From contig JBBDIP010000013.1 in the NCBI GenBank assembly GCA_040880305.1, positions 1-41,591 on the forward strand: a stretch of DNA of 41,591 bases, in the 5' to 3' direction. The notes beneath the pieces are model-generated. The model did not search any database. It was not told where the DNA came from and saw nothing but the letters and a program-made list of their open reading frames with translations. Source of the DNA: JBBDIP01 sp040880305. GTDB taxonomy: Bacteria; Bacillota; Sulfobacillia; Fermentithermobacillales; Fermentithermobacillaceae. The position numbers and the translations under genes were made by a program. Shown one piece after another: positions 1-7,422 of the stretch (positions are counted from its first letter, which is position 1; each line of letters starts with the position of its first letter).

Positions 1-660
1 GGCGCCAACGCGGCGGCGTCGGTTATAGGACGGGAGCCCCTCATACTGGGGCGGGACCAGGCTTACATAGGCGTGCTGGTGGACGACCTGGTCGGCACCG
101 TGGTGGAGGAGCCCTACCGGATGCTGACGTCACGCGCGGAACACCGGCTCCTGCTGCGCCAGTCTAACGCGGATCAAAGGCTCACTCCCGTCGGACATGA
201 GATGGGTCTGGTGTCCCAGGAGAGGTGGCGCCGCTTCTCCTCTAAGCGGGAAATGCTGGAGAAGGGCAGGAATCTCTTGGACACCGGAGTTGGCGGAGGC
301 GCGGGCAGGGACCTCCTAAGGAAGCCAGGGTCCTCGGTTGTGGACCTCATGAGCGGGATACCCGGCCTGCGGGAACTGCCGGGCGACGTCCTTGCGGAGA
401 TCGAGATTGAAGCCAAGTACGCCGGTTTCATCGAGAGGCAGGAGCGGGAAGCTCGCAGGCTTGGGCGTTACTCGGAGAAACGGATTCCGCCGCGCCTGGA
501 TTATGCCTGTATCCCTGGTTTGTCGACTGAAGCCAGGGAGAAGCTGGCCCGCTACGCTCCCGCCACCATCGGAAGGGCCCTGGAGGCAGGGATCTCGCCT
601 TCCGACACGCTGGTGCTCCTATCTCACCTGAAGGAAGGGCAGGTGTCCGTACGTGAGTGA
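1..660 (+). CDS. mnmG: MnmG (GidA), C-terminal part, truncated by window edge
   Basis: The reading frame is open from the first base, so the gene is cut at its 5' end; 219 residues of a family usually 620-640 long remain. With MnmE this FAD protein installs the carboxymethylaminomethyl (or aminomethyl) group on U34 of tRNAs. The visible part has the family signature around AYIGVLVDDLV, then EPYRMLTSRAEHRLLLRQ, a typical MnmG sequence following the FAD domain, and the helical C-terminal MnmE/tRNA-binding domain including the PGLSTEAREKLARYAPATIG stretch. Position just before rsmG is the usual origin-proximal arrangement. The stop overlaps the rsmG start by 8 bases, implying translational coupling. 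Identification is firm; the N-terminal FAD-binding part cannot be judged. Confidence 0.96.
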   Translation, partial: GANAAASVIGREPLILGRDQAYIGVLVDDLVGTVVEEPYRMLTSRAEHRLLLRQSNADQRLTPVGHEMGLVSQERWRRFSSKREMLEKGRNLLDTGVGGGAGRDLLRKPGSSVVDLMSGIPGLRELPGDVLAEIEIEAKYAGFIERQEREARRLGRYSEKRIPPRLDYACIPGLSTEAREKLARYAPATIGRALEAGISPSDTLVLLSHLKEGQVSVRE

Positions 661-1402
661 TCAAGATCTGAGGCGAAATGTCGCATGGGACTTCCCGGAC
701 GTTGGCATGCAGGCGTTCAGGCAGGCTGCGGCGGAGATGGATTTATCGCTCACGCCCTTCGATTGCGATCTGGCACAAAAATGGTTCGAGTTCTACTCCC
801 ACTGGCCGGGCAGGAGGGTTATTGGGTTCACGGACCCAAAGGACGTCGCGGTGAAGCTCCTGGCTGACTCATTCGCGCCCCGGCTCTTGGCCGGTGCGCT
901 CCCGTCGGGACCTGTCATCGACCTTGGCAGCGGCAACGGGTGGCCCGGATTGGCCTTGCACCAGGCAGGCGAGTTGTCCCTCTTGGACTCCCGCAAGGGA
1001 GCCTGCGACTTTATGCGCTCTTTCGTGACTTCCAGCAGCTTGAAGGACGTCCGGGTAGTCGAGGCGCGCGCCGAGGACGCATGCAAGGAAATCGCTCTCG
1101 CCGGCCATTTCGGGACGGTCACCAGTAGGGCGATGACGTCCCCCGCGATGGCGCTGGAATTGGGCTCTCCATTCGTCGGACGAGACGGAGCGGCGGTGCT
1201 CTGGCTTGGGCCGGCGCAGGAGGGGTCTGTCGACGTCAAGCCCCAAATCCGAGAGATAGGTCTCACGCTGGCCGAAAAACTTCGCTATACCCTGCCCGGC
1301 GGGATGGGGCAGAGAGCGTTGGCGGTCTACCGCAGGACCGGGAAACCGCTCCCGGGCTACCCCAGGAAGATCCCCAGCATCAAAGCAAAGCCACTTCTCT
1401 GA
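653..1402 (+). CDS. rsmG: RsmG (GidB), 16S rRNA G527 N7-methyltransferase
   Basis: 249 residues, usual family length 210-240. RsmG methylates N7 of G527 (E. coli numbering) in the 530 loop of 16S rRNA using S-adenosylmethionine. The SAM-binding glycine loop VIDLGSGNGWPGLAL is at about residues 88-102, followed by the acidic strand end LLDSRK, the VEARAED segment and the VTSRAM motif typical of GidB. The GTG start overlaps mnmG by 8 bases with a purine-rich stretch upstream. The sequence is rather divergent from textbook RsmG (the segment after the SAM loop is shortened), but fold motifs and the position between mnmG and the noc/soj/spo0J genes leave little doubt. A roughly 65-base gap follows before the partition genes. 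Confidence 0.92.
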   Translation: MSDQDLRRNVAWDFPDVGMQAFRQAAAEMDLSLTPFDCDLAQKWFEFYSHWPGRRVIGFTDPKDVAVKLLADSFAPRLLAGALPSGPVIDLGSGNGWPGLALHQAGELSLLDSRKGACDFMRSFVTSSSLKDVRVVEARAEDACKEIALAGHFGTVTSRAMTSPAMALELGSPFVGRDGAAVLWLGPAQEGSVDVKPQIREIGLTLAEKLRYTLPGGMGQRALAVYRRTGKPLPGYPRKIPSIKAKPLL

Positions 1403-1467
1403 AATCCCTCGTACCCGATAGGAAATATCTGCCTCTTTAGAGAAACCTCCCCTGCGGGGGTGAGCGA

Positions 1468-2274
1468 ATGTCACTGGTTAGCGTTATGGACCTTTTCAAG
1501 CCCGTGGAATTGCCTGTCGATTCTTTAACCATGAGGCCTGGGGCTGAGGTCCCCGGCGGGTTGGAATACGTAACCAGGAGGCTATTAGGTGACCTTGTGA
1601 GGGGGAGCAGTGACCCGGTCCTGGTGAGGCCGATGGGGACCGGGTTTGAGATAATCGCAGGCGACGTCGACTACTTGGCTGCCAAGAAACGCGGGAACCG
1701 GACCGTCAAGGCGATGGTGGGAGAGATAGACGATAAAGACTCCCTGTTGCTGCGGTTGCTTGAGGGGTCCCGGCGGGGCGATCTGAACCCGATGGAGGAA
1801 GCCGAGATAATACGCGAGTTGAACGGGGAATTCGGACTCACCCAGCAGGAGATCGCGATGCGCTCCGACAGGGTGCAGTCTACCGTCGCCAATAAGATGC
1901 GGCTCCTAAAGCTGCCGGCGGATGTGCAGGACAGCCTTAGGCACGGCGAGATAGGGGAAAGGCACGCGCGAGCCCTGCTGAAGCTCGTGGATCCGGTCAG
2001 GCAGTCCGAAGTATTCAAGCGGGCGCTCCGGATGAAGGCGTCTGCCGCCGTAGTGGAGTCAATGTGCGACCTCGCGGCCGGGGGCGTCAGGATCAGGCGC
2101 GGGCGGGGCAAGACGGGCAAAGGCATCATCAAGGACCTACGCATATACCAAAACTCGCTGCGCTCTGTTGTCCGGGAAATGAAGAAAGCAGGACTCACTG
2201 TAATCTGCGACGAAGAGTCCTCCGAGAATGTCTGGGAGTTCAAGGTGCAGGTAAGGACGGAGGACTCCTTCTAA
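1468..2274 (+). CDS. noc: Noc-like ParB-family protein with eroded CTP-binding motifs
   Basis: 268 residues. Noc is a ParB paralogue that binds dispersed sites and keeps the division septum off the nucleoid; Noc and ParB normally are CTP-switched DNA clamps. Seen here: a short amphipathic-looking N-terminus (MSLVSVMDLFK), a ParB-like N-terminal region, an intact helix-turn-helix (about residues 123-148, LTQQEIA...QSTVANKMRLLKLP), GERHARALLKL, and a Noc-type C-terminal region with basic residues (RRGRGKTGKG). Odd: where ParB/Noc has GERRxRA, this protein has GDVDYLAA (about residues 66-73); where ENLQRE is expected it has EGSRRGD (about 99-105); the QPR motif is also absent. Position between rsmG and soj is the Noc position in Bacillus. 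ATG with a GGGGTG ribosome site. Family assignment is firm; the Noc role is inferred from position and C-terminus. Confidence 0.85.
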   Translation: MSLVSVMDLFKPVELPVDSLTMRPGAEVPGGLEYVTRRLLGDLVRGSSDPVLVRPMGTGFEIIAGDVDYLAAKKRGNRTVKAMVGEIDDKDSLLLRLLEGSRRGDLNPMEEAEIIRELNGEFGLTQQEIAMRSDRVQSTVANKMRLLKLPADVQDSLRHGEIGERHARALLKLVDPVRQSEVFKRALRMKASAAVVESMCDLAAGGVRIRRGRGKTGKGIIKDLRIYQNSLRSVVREMKKAGLTVICDEESSENVWEFKVQVRTEDSF

Positions 2275-2281
2275 CCCCTGA

Positions 2282-3067
2282 ATGTCTAGAGTCATTGCTG
2301 TAGCCAACCAAAAGGGCGGGGTCGGCAAGACCACGACCGCGGTGAACCTCGGAGCCTGCCTCGGCGACTTAGGCCGGAGCGTGCTCCTGATTGACCTTGA
2401 CCCCCAGGGCAACGCCACCAGTGGCGTCGGAGTCGACCGTCGCAAGCTGGAGGCGTCGATCTATGACTGCCTCGTCAGGGACGCTGAACCCGTCAAGGCG
2501 CTCCGCGCCACCGAATGGCGCGGACTCTGGGTCCTGCCTTCTTCATTGGACCTGGCCGGAGCCGACATAGAGCTCGTGAACATGTCCGAGCGCGAAGCCC
2601 GGCTACGCAAGGTCGTCGGCAAGCTCAGGGACAACTACGACTACACTTTAATCGACTGCCCGCCTTCGTTGGGTTTGCTCACAGTGAACGCCCTCACCGC
2701 CGCGGACTCGGTCCTAATCCCAATCCAATGCGAGTACTACGCGCTCGAGGGACTCTCCCAGCTCCTTAGCATAATAAAACTGGTCCGAAACCGGTTGAAC
2801 TCTAGTCTTGATCTGGAAGGAGTCCTCCTGACCATGTTCGATGGGAGGACCAACCTTTCACTTCAGGTAGCTGAAGATGTCAAGAAGTACTTCCGGGATA
2901 AGGTTTACCAGACCATAATACCCAGAAACGTGCGGTTGTCGGAGGCGCCCTCCCATGGGAAGCCAATAAGCATGTACGATCCTAAATCCCGTGGCGCCGA
3001 AGTATACCGCGAGCTGGCAGAGGAGGTAGTGCGGCGTGGCCAAGAAAGGACTGGGAAGGGGAATTGA
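2282..3067 (+). CDS. parA: ParA/Soj chromosome-partitioning ATPase
   Basis: 261 residues, normal for Soj. A deviant Walker-A ATPase that forms ATP-dependent dimers on DNA; with ParB/Spo0J it acts in origin segregation and, in Bacillus, in DnaA control. Motifs: KGGVGKTTTAVNLGACL at residues 11-27 with the signature lysine, the switch/Walker A' region LLIDLDPQGNATSGVGV, and YTLIDCPPSLGLLTVNAL for Walker B. Starts at ATG 8 bases after noc, with only a distant GGAGG, so it is probably translationally coupled. It overlaps the next gene by 32 bases, a tight noc-soj-spo0J operon. No unusual features. Confidence 0.97.
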   Translation: MSRVIAVANQKGGVGKTTTAVNLGACLGDLGRSVLLIDLDPQGNATSGVGVDRRKLEASIYDCLVRDAEPVKALRATEWRGLWVLPSSLDLAGADIELVNMSEREARLRKVVGKLRDNYDYTLIDCPPSLGLLTVNALTAADSVLIPIQCEYYALEGLSQLLSIIKLVRNRLNSSLDLEGVLLTMFDGRTNLSLQVAEDVKKYFRDKVYQTIIPRNVRLSEAPSHGKPISMYDPKSRGAEVYRELAEEVVRRGQERTGKGN

Positions 3068-3884
3068 AGCCCTAATCCCGGGGGACGACAATCCTGCGGG
3101 GAGTCCCATAGTCGAGCTGGACCCTTCCGTCATAGAGACGGACCCACATCAGCCCCGGCAGGTGTTCGACGACTCCAAGATAGACGAGCTTGCCTCATCC
3201 CTTAAGGAACATGGCGTTATCCAGCCACTGATCGTGAGGAGACTTGGCAACGCCTACAGGCTGGTCGCGGGTGAACGGCGCCTCCGGGCAGCGGTCAGGG
3301 CGGGAATAGATAAGGTGCCCGCCGTAGTGAGGGAGATGGATGACCGGGAAGCCGTCGAGATTTCGCTGGTCGAGAACCTCCAGCGGGAGGAGCTCGGCCC
3401 CCTAGAGCAGGCAGGAGCCTTCCAGCGCCTCGCCGACGAGTTTGGCCTGACGCAAGAAGAGATCGCCGGCCGGGTGGGCAAGAGCCGTCCCGAGGTCACA
3501 AATACGATTCGCCTCCTCCGACTCGAACCCGAAGTCAAGAGACTCCTCAACGAGGGAAAGCTGACCGGTGGACATGGCCGGGCGCTGGTGGTCCTGGACC
3601 GGGAGAAGCAGGTCCGACTGGCCAAGATGGCGGTATCGCGGGGCCTATCGGTCAGAAAGACCGAAGAGATGGTCTCAGCCGAGGCGAAGAAGACTCAGCC
3701 CAAAGACAACCTTAGCCGGCAGGTGCGTCGCAAGGACGCCGAGGAGCTGCTGTCAGCGGCCCTTGGCAGCCCGGTCCAGGTCAAGGTTCAGGGCCCGAGA
3801 GGCACCATTACCGTCGCGTTCTTCGGAGAGGAAGACCTGGAGCGACTCCTCGAGATAGTCCAGAGGGGAAGCAAGGGACAGTAG
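3036..3884 (+). CDS. parB: ParB/Spo0J partition protein
   Basis: 282 residues. A CTP-dependent DNA clamp that loads at parS and spreads, recruiting ParA and condensin. All CTPase motifs are intact, in contrast to the upstream Noc-like protein: HQPRQVF near the N-terminus, GERRLRAA at about residue 78, ENLQREEL at about residue 112; then the HTH (LTQEEIAGRVGKSRPEVTNTIRLLRL) and a C-terminal dimerisation domain. The N-terminus KKGLGRGIEALIPG is the standard ParA-interacting segment. The GTG start at 3036 is fixed by AGGAGGT at 3021-3027 and this conserved N-terminus, giving a 32-base overlap with soj. A perfect parS lies 12 bases after the stop. Confidence 0.97.
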   Translation: MAKKGLGRGIEALIPGDDNPAGSPIVELDPSVIETDPHQPRQVFDDSKIDELASSLKEHGVIQPLIVRRLGNAYRLVAGERRLRAAVRAGIDKVPAVVREMDDREAVEISLVENLQREELGPLEQAGAFQRLADEFGLTQEEIAGRVGKSRPEVTNTIRLLRLEPEVKRLLNEGKLTGGHGRALVVLDREKQVRLAKMAVSRGLSVRKTEEMVSAEAKKTQPKDNLSRQVRRKDAEELLSAALGSPVQVKVQGPRGTITVAFFGEEDLERLLEIVQRGSKGQ

Positions 3885-3896
3885 CCAGGACGCCGG

Positions 3897-3912
3897 TGTT
3901 TCACGTGGAACA
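3897..3912. other. parS centromere-like site (ParB loading site)
   Basis: TGTTTCACGTGGAACA; its reverse complement TGTTCCACGTGAAACA is identical to the well-known Bacillus parS sequence. It lies in the spo0J-alr gap, the only full-length match I found in the window. Near-matches inside coding sequence are discussed under rejected observations. Confidence 0.9.
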
Positions 3913-3957
3913 TCCCGGCCAATACACTTAACCACCAGCACAGGAGGCCTTTCTAGC

Positions 3958-5079
3958 GTGCAGGGTATTCTCAGACCCACTTGGGCCGAAGTGAACCTCG
4001 GCAATTTCAAAGCCAACATAGAGACGGTAGCGCGACTGATACCCGGCTCAGCGGGCGTAATGCCCGTGGTCAAGGCCAACGCCTACGGCATCGGTGTTAT
4101 CCCGGCCGCGCGTGCTGCGTTGACTCTGCCGCAGGTCAAAGGGCTGGCCGTAGCCACTGCCGATGAAGCCATGCAGCTCCGCGGTGCCGGGATAGACGCG
4201 CTGGTGCTTGTGCTTGGACCCGTGACCCCGGAGGCCACCGCGGTCATGGTTGGGAACGCCGTGTCTTTCGCCGTGGCAGGGCCGGCCGGTTTAGCGGTTG
4301 CCCAGGCAGCCGGAAAGTCGCTGGAGCGCAAGGCGAAGGTCCACCTCAAGGTTGAGACAGGCATGGGGAGGGTTGGCATGGCGCCCGGCCCCGAACTGGG
4401 GTCGGCCCTGGCCTACCTTCGCGAGGCCCCAAACGTGGAGACCGAAGGCGTATTCACGCACTTTTCGGTCGCGGACACGGATAGGGAGTACACGGTCGCG
4501 CAAATGGAGGCCTTCGAAGCTGCCCTGCGGCAAATGGAGGCCGCAGGGGTTCGCCCTAAGTACCGCCATGCCGCCAATTCGGCAGCCATCCTTGACTTCC
4601 CGAGAGCCCACCTGGACCTGGTTCGCCCCGGGATCATGATCTACGGTTCCTATCCGGACGAATCACTGGCCGCCAAGGCGCCCCTCAAACCCGTCTTGTC
4701 GCTCCTATCGCGGGTATCCCACGTGAAGAGAGTAAGCCAGGGGTACTCAGTCGGCTACGGCAGGACCTACCTGACGCCCAAGCCTACCAACATAGTTACG
4801 GTCCCAGCCGGCTACGCCGACGGTTACCCGCGACTCCTTTCCGGATGCGGCTTCATGCTCATACACGGCAAACGGTTTCCCATCGCCGGTCGCGTCTGCA
4901 TGGATCAGACCATGCTTGACGTTGGCGACGAGCCGGTGCAGGTAGGAGACCTGGTGACTCTCATTGGCGCCGACGGCGCCGCCACCGTCACCGTGGACGA
5001 GGTGGCCTCCATAAGCCGGACGATCTCGCACGAGGTCCTAACCGGTCTAACGGCAAGGGTGCCGAGAATCTACGTGTAA
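3958..5079 (+). CDS. alr: Alanine racemase
   Basis: 373 residues, normal length. A PLP enzyme interconverting L- and D-alanine to feed peptidoglycan synthesis, and in many spore formers also spore germination control. The PLP lysine is K39 in VVKANAYGIG; the second catalytic base is the tyrosine of VGYGRTY (about residue 266); LDLVRPGIMIYG, GYADGYPRLL and GRVCMDQTMLDV are typical of the fold. GTG start at 3958, supported by AGGAGG at 3942-3947. It stands alone after the parS site and before the M23/bactofilin pair, and is one of several wall-precursor genes in this window (see murA and the PBP). Confidence 0.96.
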   Translation: MQGILRPTWAEVNLGNFKANIETVARLIPGSAGVMPVVKANAYGIGVIPAARAALTLPQVKGLAVATADEAMQLRGAGIDALVLVLGPVTPEATAVMVGNAVSFAVAGPAGLAVAQAAGKSLERKAKVHLKVETGMGRVGMAPGPELGSALAYLREAPNVETEGVFTHFSVADTDREYTVAQMEAFEAALRQMEAAGVRPKYRHAANSAAILDFPRAHLDLVRPGIMIYGSYPDESLAAKAPLKPVLSLLSRVSHVKRVSQGYSVGYGRTYLTPKPTNIVTVPAGYADGYPRLLSGCGFMLIHGKRFPIAGRVCMDQTMLDVGDEPVQVGDLVTLIGADGAATVTVDEVASISRTISHEVLTGLTARVPRIYV

Positions 5080-5138
5080 AAAGCCCTGAAGGAGTTTCCT
5101 CGCGTGCGTCGAAGGAATGTACGACCTGGATATTCCTG

Positions 5139-6218
5139 GTGTCGAGTCCAAAAGCGGCGGGGGATGGAGTGGGAGGCAGATTGTCGGGGCTTATCGACAG
5201 AATCGGGCTTAAACCCAGCATAAGGCCAAAGATGGGGAAGAGCTCCGCAGAGGAGCGTTTCACTCTGCTATTTGTGTCGTCCCGCGGTCGCAGCCGCTCC
5301 GTGGGGTTCAATGTCCGGACTCTGAAGGTCCTGGGATGGTTCGCGCTTCTGGCGGCGGTTGTCCTCGGGGCCTTCATTACATCATATCGAGTCAACGGGA
5401 AAGAACTTGCCGAACTCCGCTACATGCGCGAGGTCGCTGAGTCTCAGAAGGAACAGATACGCGCGCTGCAGGACGAGTACACCATCTTGAACGAGCGGGT
5501 TAAGCAAACTGAGATGGTGGAATCCCAGATCAAGGACATGCTTGACCGCGAGGGGTTGGTCCCGCAGGGCTATGAGGTGGGAGGAGTCGATCTCGCGCCG
5601 AGGAATCGGACAAGCCTTCCGGTAACGTCGCGAGACGGGTCGTTGCCAGAAAGGCTCCTCACGGCCGCGGACCTGGGTAGAGCGCTATATGCTCTACGTT
5701 CAAGCGCCGGCGCCATCGCCGAAAAGGCTGCCACAGTGGAGTCCAGAGCAAAGGCGCTGCAGGAGCTTTCAACGGAGATAGTATCCAAGATTCGGGCCAC
5801 CCCCAACATTTGGCCTGTTCAGGGCGACATCTCCTCGAGCTTCGGCTGGCGGCGAAACCCGTTCAACTACTATGATAGGGAATACCACTTGGGCGTCGAC
5901 ATCGCGGCTGCGTCGTGGGAGCCAATCGTCGCGCCCGCTGACGGCGTGGTCACGTTCTCGGGCTACAAGTACGGCTACGGGTGGACGATAATGATCAAGC
6001 ACGGCTACGGCTACGAGACCCTGTACGGTCACTGCTGTCGCTTGGAGGCCGACTACGGCCAGAAAGTCACCCGGGGCGACGTGATCGCGTTCGTGGGGCA
6101 GTCGGGAACCGCCACGGGTCCACACCTGCACTACGAGGTGCACTTGTGGGGGAGGACGGTCGATCCGGCACCCTACTTATCCAATGAGGTTCAGGAGGTG
6201 GGCTCCAGTGTTCGCTAA
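5139..6218 (+). CDS. Membrane-anchored M23 (LytM-type) peptidoglycan endopeptidase
   Basis: Up to 359 residues. Order: cytoplasmic N-terminus of about 60 residues, one membrane segment (about 64-83, LGWFALLAAVVLGAFITSY), a coiled-coil region (about 88-140, rich in E, Q, K), a linker, and a C-terminal M23 domain. The zinc motifs are complete: HLGVD (about residue 250) and HLHYEV (about 328), so an active extracellular endopeptidase cutting peptide crosslinks is likely. The start is uncertain: GTG 5139 has no clear ribosome site; in-frame GTG 5169, TTG 5181 or ATG 5232 are alternatives. It overlaps the bactofilin gene by 11 bases; M23 peptidase plus bactofilin is a recurring pair in which the bactofilin scaffold positions the hydrolase. 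Confidence 0.9.
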   Translation: MSSPKAAGDGVGGRLSGLIDRIGLKPSIRPKMGKSSAEERFTLLFVSSRGRSRSVGFNVRTLKVLGWFALLAAVVLGAFITSYRVNGKELAELRYMREVAESQKEQIRALQDEYTILNERVKQTEMVESQIKDMLDREGLVPQGYEVGGVDLAPRNRTSLPVTSRDGSLPERLLTAADLGRALYALRSSAGAIAEKAATVESRAKALQELSTEIVSKIRATPNIWPVQGDISSSFGWRRNPFNYYDREYHLGVDIAAASWEPIVAPADGVVTFSGYKYGYGWTIMIKHGYGYETLYGHCCRLEADYGQKVTRGDVIAFVGQSGTATGPHLHYEVHLWGRTVDPAPYLSNEVQEVGSSVR

Positions 6219-6642
6219 AACAGAAGCGCCAGCGAAGGCAGGCACATTTGAAAGTCTGCTCGGTAAGGGCATTGAGATTAAGGGTTCGGTCAGGTCCAAA
6301 GGCAGTCTTCGGATAGAAGGCGCCGCCGAAGGCAACGTGGAGTGCGAGGGCGATATCACTATCGGCGAGACCGCGATGATCAACGCTGATGTCACCGCGC
6401 AGAATGTGACCATAGGCGGGACCCTGTCCGGTACAGTCCGCTGCTACGGAAGGCTGGAGCTGCTCCCGACGGCCAAGGTCAAGGGAGACATCATCGTTAA
6501 CACCCTGGTTGTGTCCGAAGGCGCGGTGTTCTCCGGCACGACTCAGATGGGTGAAGCTGCGAAGGACAAACTTAGTGCCCCTGCGACTTCTCCCGCGCCC
6601 ATAGCGCCGGTATCGTTCGGGGAGACTAAGCCACAAGAGTAA
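6208..6642 (+). CDS. Bactofilin family cytoskeletal protein
   Basis: 144 residues from the preferred start. Bactofilins (DUF583) polymerise without nucleotide into membrane-associated filaments built of a right-handed beta-helix. Seen: repeated short strands with glycine turns (IEIKGSVRSKGSLRIEGAAEG, then ITIGETAMINADVTAQNVTIGG, LSGTVRCYGRLEL, VKGDIIVNTLVVSEGAVFSG), flanked by disordered tails, exactly the family layout. GTG 6208 is chosen because AGGAGG sits at 6193-6198, 9 bases upstream; the longer ATG 6184 would place the ribosome site inside the gene. Its first 11 bases overlap the M23 gene, so the two products are probably made in fixed proportion and act together in local wall remodelling or shape. 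Confidence 0.92.
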   Translation: MFAKTEAPAKAGTFESLLGKGIEIKGSVRSKGSLRIEGAAEGNVECEGDITIGETAMINADVTAQNVTIGGTLSGTVRCYGRLELLPTAKVKGDIIVNTLVVSEGAVFSGTTQMGEAAKDKLSAPATSPAPIAPVSFGETKPQE

Positions 6643-6661
6643 ACCCGAAGGCGGAAGACCT

Positions 6662-7294
6662 ATGTACATAGACAGGACCGACGCGGGCCGGGCGCTCGCG
6701 GCCGTAGCGGCGCTTTTCGACGCCGCAGACCCGCTGGTTCTTTGTATCCCCCGCGGCGGCGTGATCGTTGGCCGCACGCTCGCCGAATCGCTGCATGCTG
6801 AGATTGACGTTGTCATGGCCAAGAAGATAGGAGCGCCCTTTAACCCCGAGTTCGCCATCGCGGCCGTCGACGCGGACGGCGAGGTGCTGACAGCCGAAGG
6901 ATCCCAGTGGGACTCGCTCCGAGCTTTCGTAATGGAGCAAGCTCAGGTTCAAAAGCGCGAACTCCTCGCCGGTCTCCGCCGGTTCCGAGGCGGGCGTGAG
7001 CCCAAGACCGTGGCAGGGCGCACCGTGTTTCTCGTAGACGACGGCCTGGCCACCGGCCTTACCGCCATGGCTGCCATCCGGTACGTTCGCCGCCATAAGC
7101 CCAAACAGATCATCCTGGCGGTTCCCGTGGCTCCCGCCGAAACGCTGGACGCTCTGCGCCCGCTGGTCGATGAAGTGATCTGCCCTCTTTCGCCTCGAGT
7201 CTTCCACGCTGTCGGCGAGTGGTACGTCGCTTTCGAACAAGTCGACGACCAGGACGTCGTCCGGGCGCTGGAGGAGTTCGAGGACGCCAGGTAA
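6662..7294 (+). CDS. Type I phosphoribosyltransferase-domain protein
   Basis: 210 residues. Member of the uncharacterised predicted phosphoribosyltransferases related to COG1926. Seen: LVLCIPRGGVIVGRTLAESL at about residues 26-45, KKIGAPFNPEFAIAAVD, and the PRPP-binding loop VFLVDDGLATGLTAM (about residues 121-135). The substrate base cannot be read from sequence. ATG start 20 bases after the bactofilin stop, with GAAGGCGG upstream. It may be co-transcribed with the preceding pair and with yyaC, but no functional link is evident. Annotation as a PRTase fold is secure, enzymatic role unknown. Confidence 0.85.
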   Translation: MYIDRTDAGRALAAVAALFDAADPLVLCIPRGGVIVGRTLAESLHAEIDVVMAKKIGAPFNPEFAIAAVDADGEVLTAEGSQWDSLRAFVMEQAQVQKRELLAGLRRFRGGREPKTVAGRTVFLVDDGLATGLTAMAAIRYVRRHKPKQIILAVPVAPAETLDALRPLVDEVICPLSPRVFHAVGEWYVAFEQVDDQDVVRALEEFEDAR

Positions 7295-7422
7295 ACACTC
7301 CCCTCGCGGGCGGTATCATTTCACGGCAGGCGGAGCATATTCCTTTACCAGGGGAATCACAAGCGACCAGACCCATCGACTGCACCTCGCCTGACGCACA
7401 TTCTCAGATCGCTCTGTCCATC

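Noticed and set aside
5112..5123. ACG 5121 as a start of the M23 gene, as a third rare-start case
   Set aside because: The upstream AAGGA is weak and only 4 bases away, and several conventional in-frame starts lie just downstream.
5104..5212. Short open frame starting at GTG 5104 behind AAGGAGT
   Set aside because: Well-placed ribosome site, but the predicted peptide is arginine-rich, unlike any family, and overlaps the M23 gene start; possible leader peptide but not supported.
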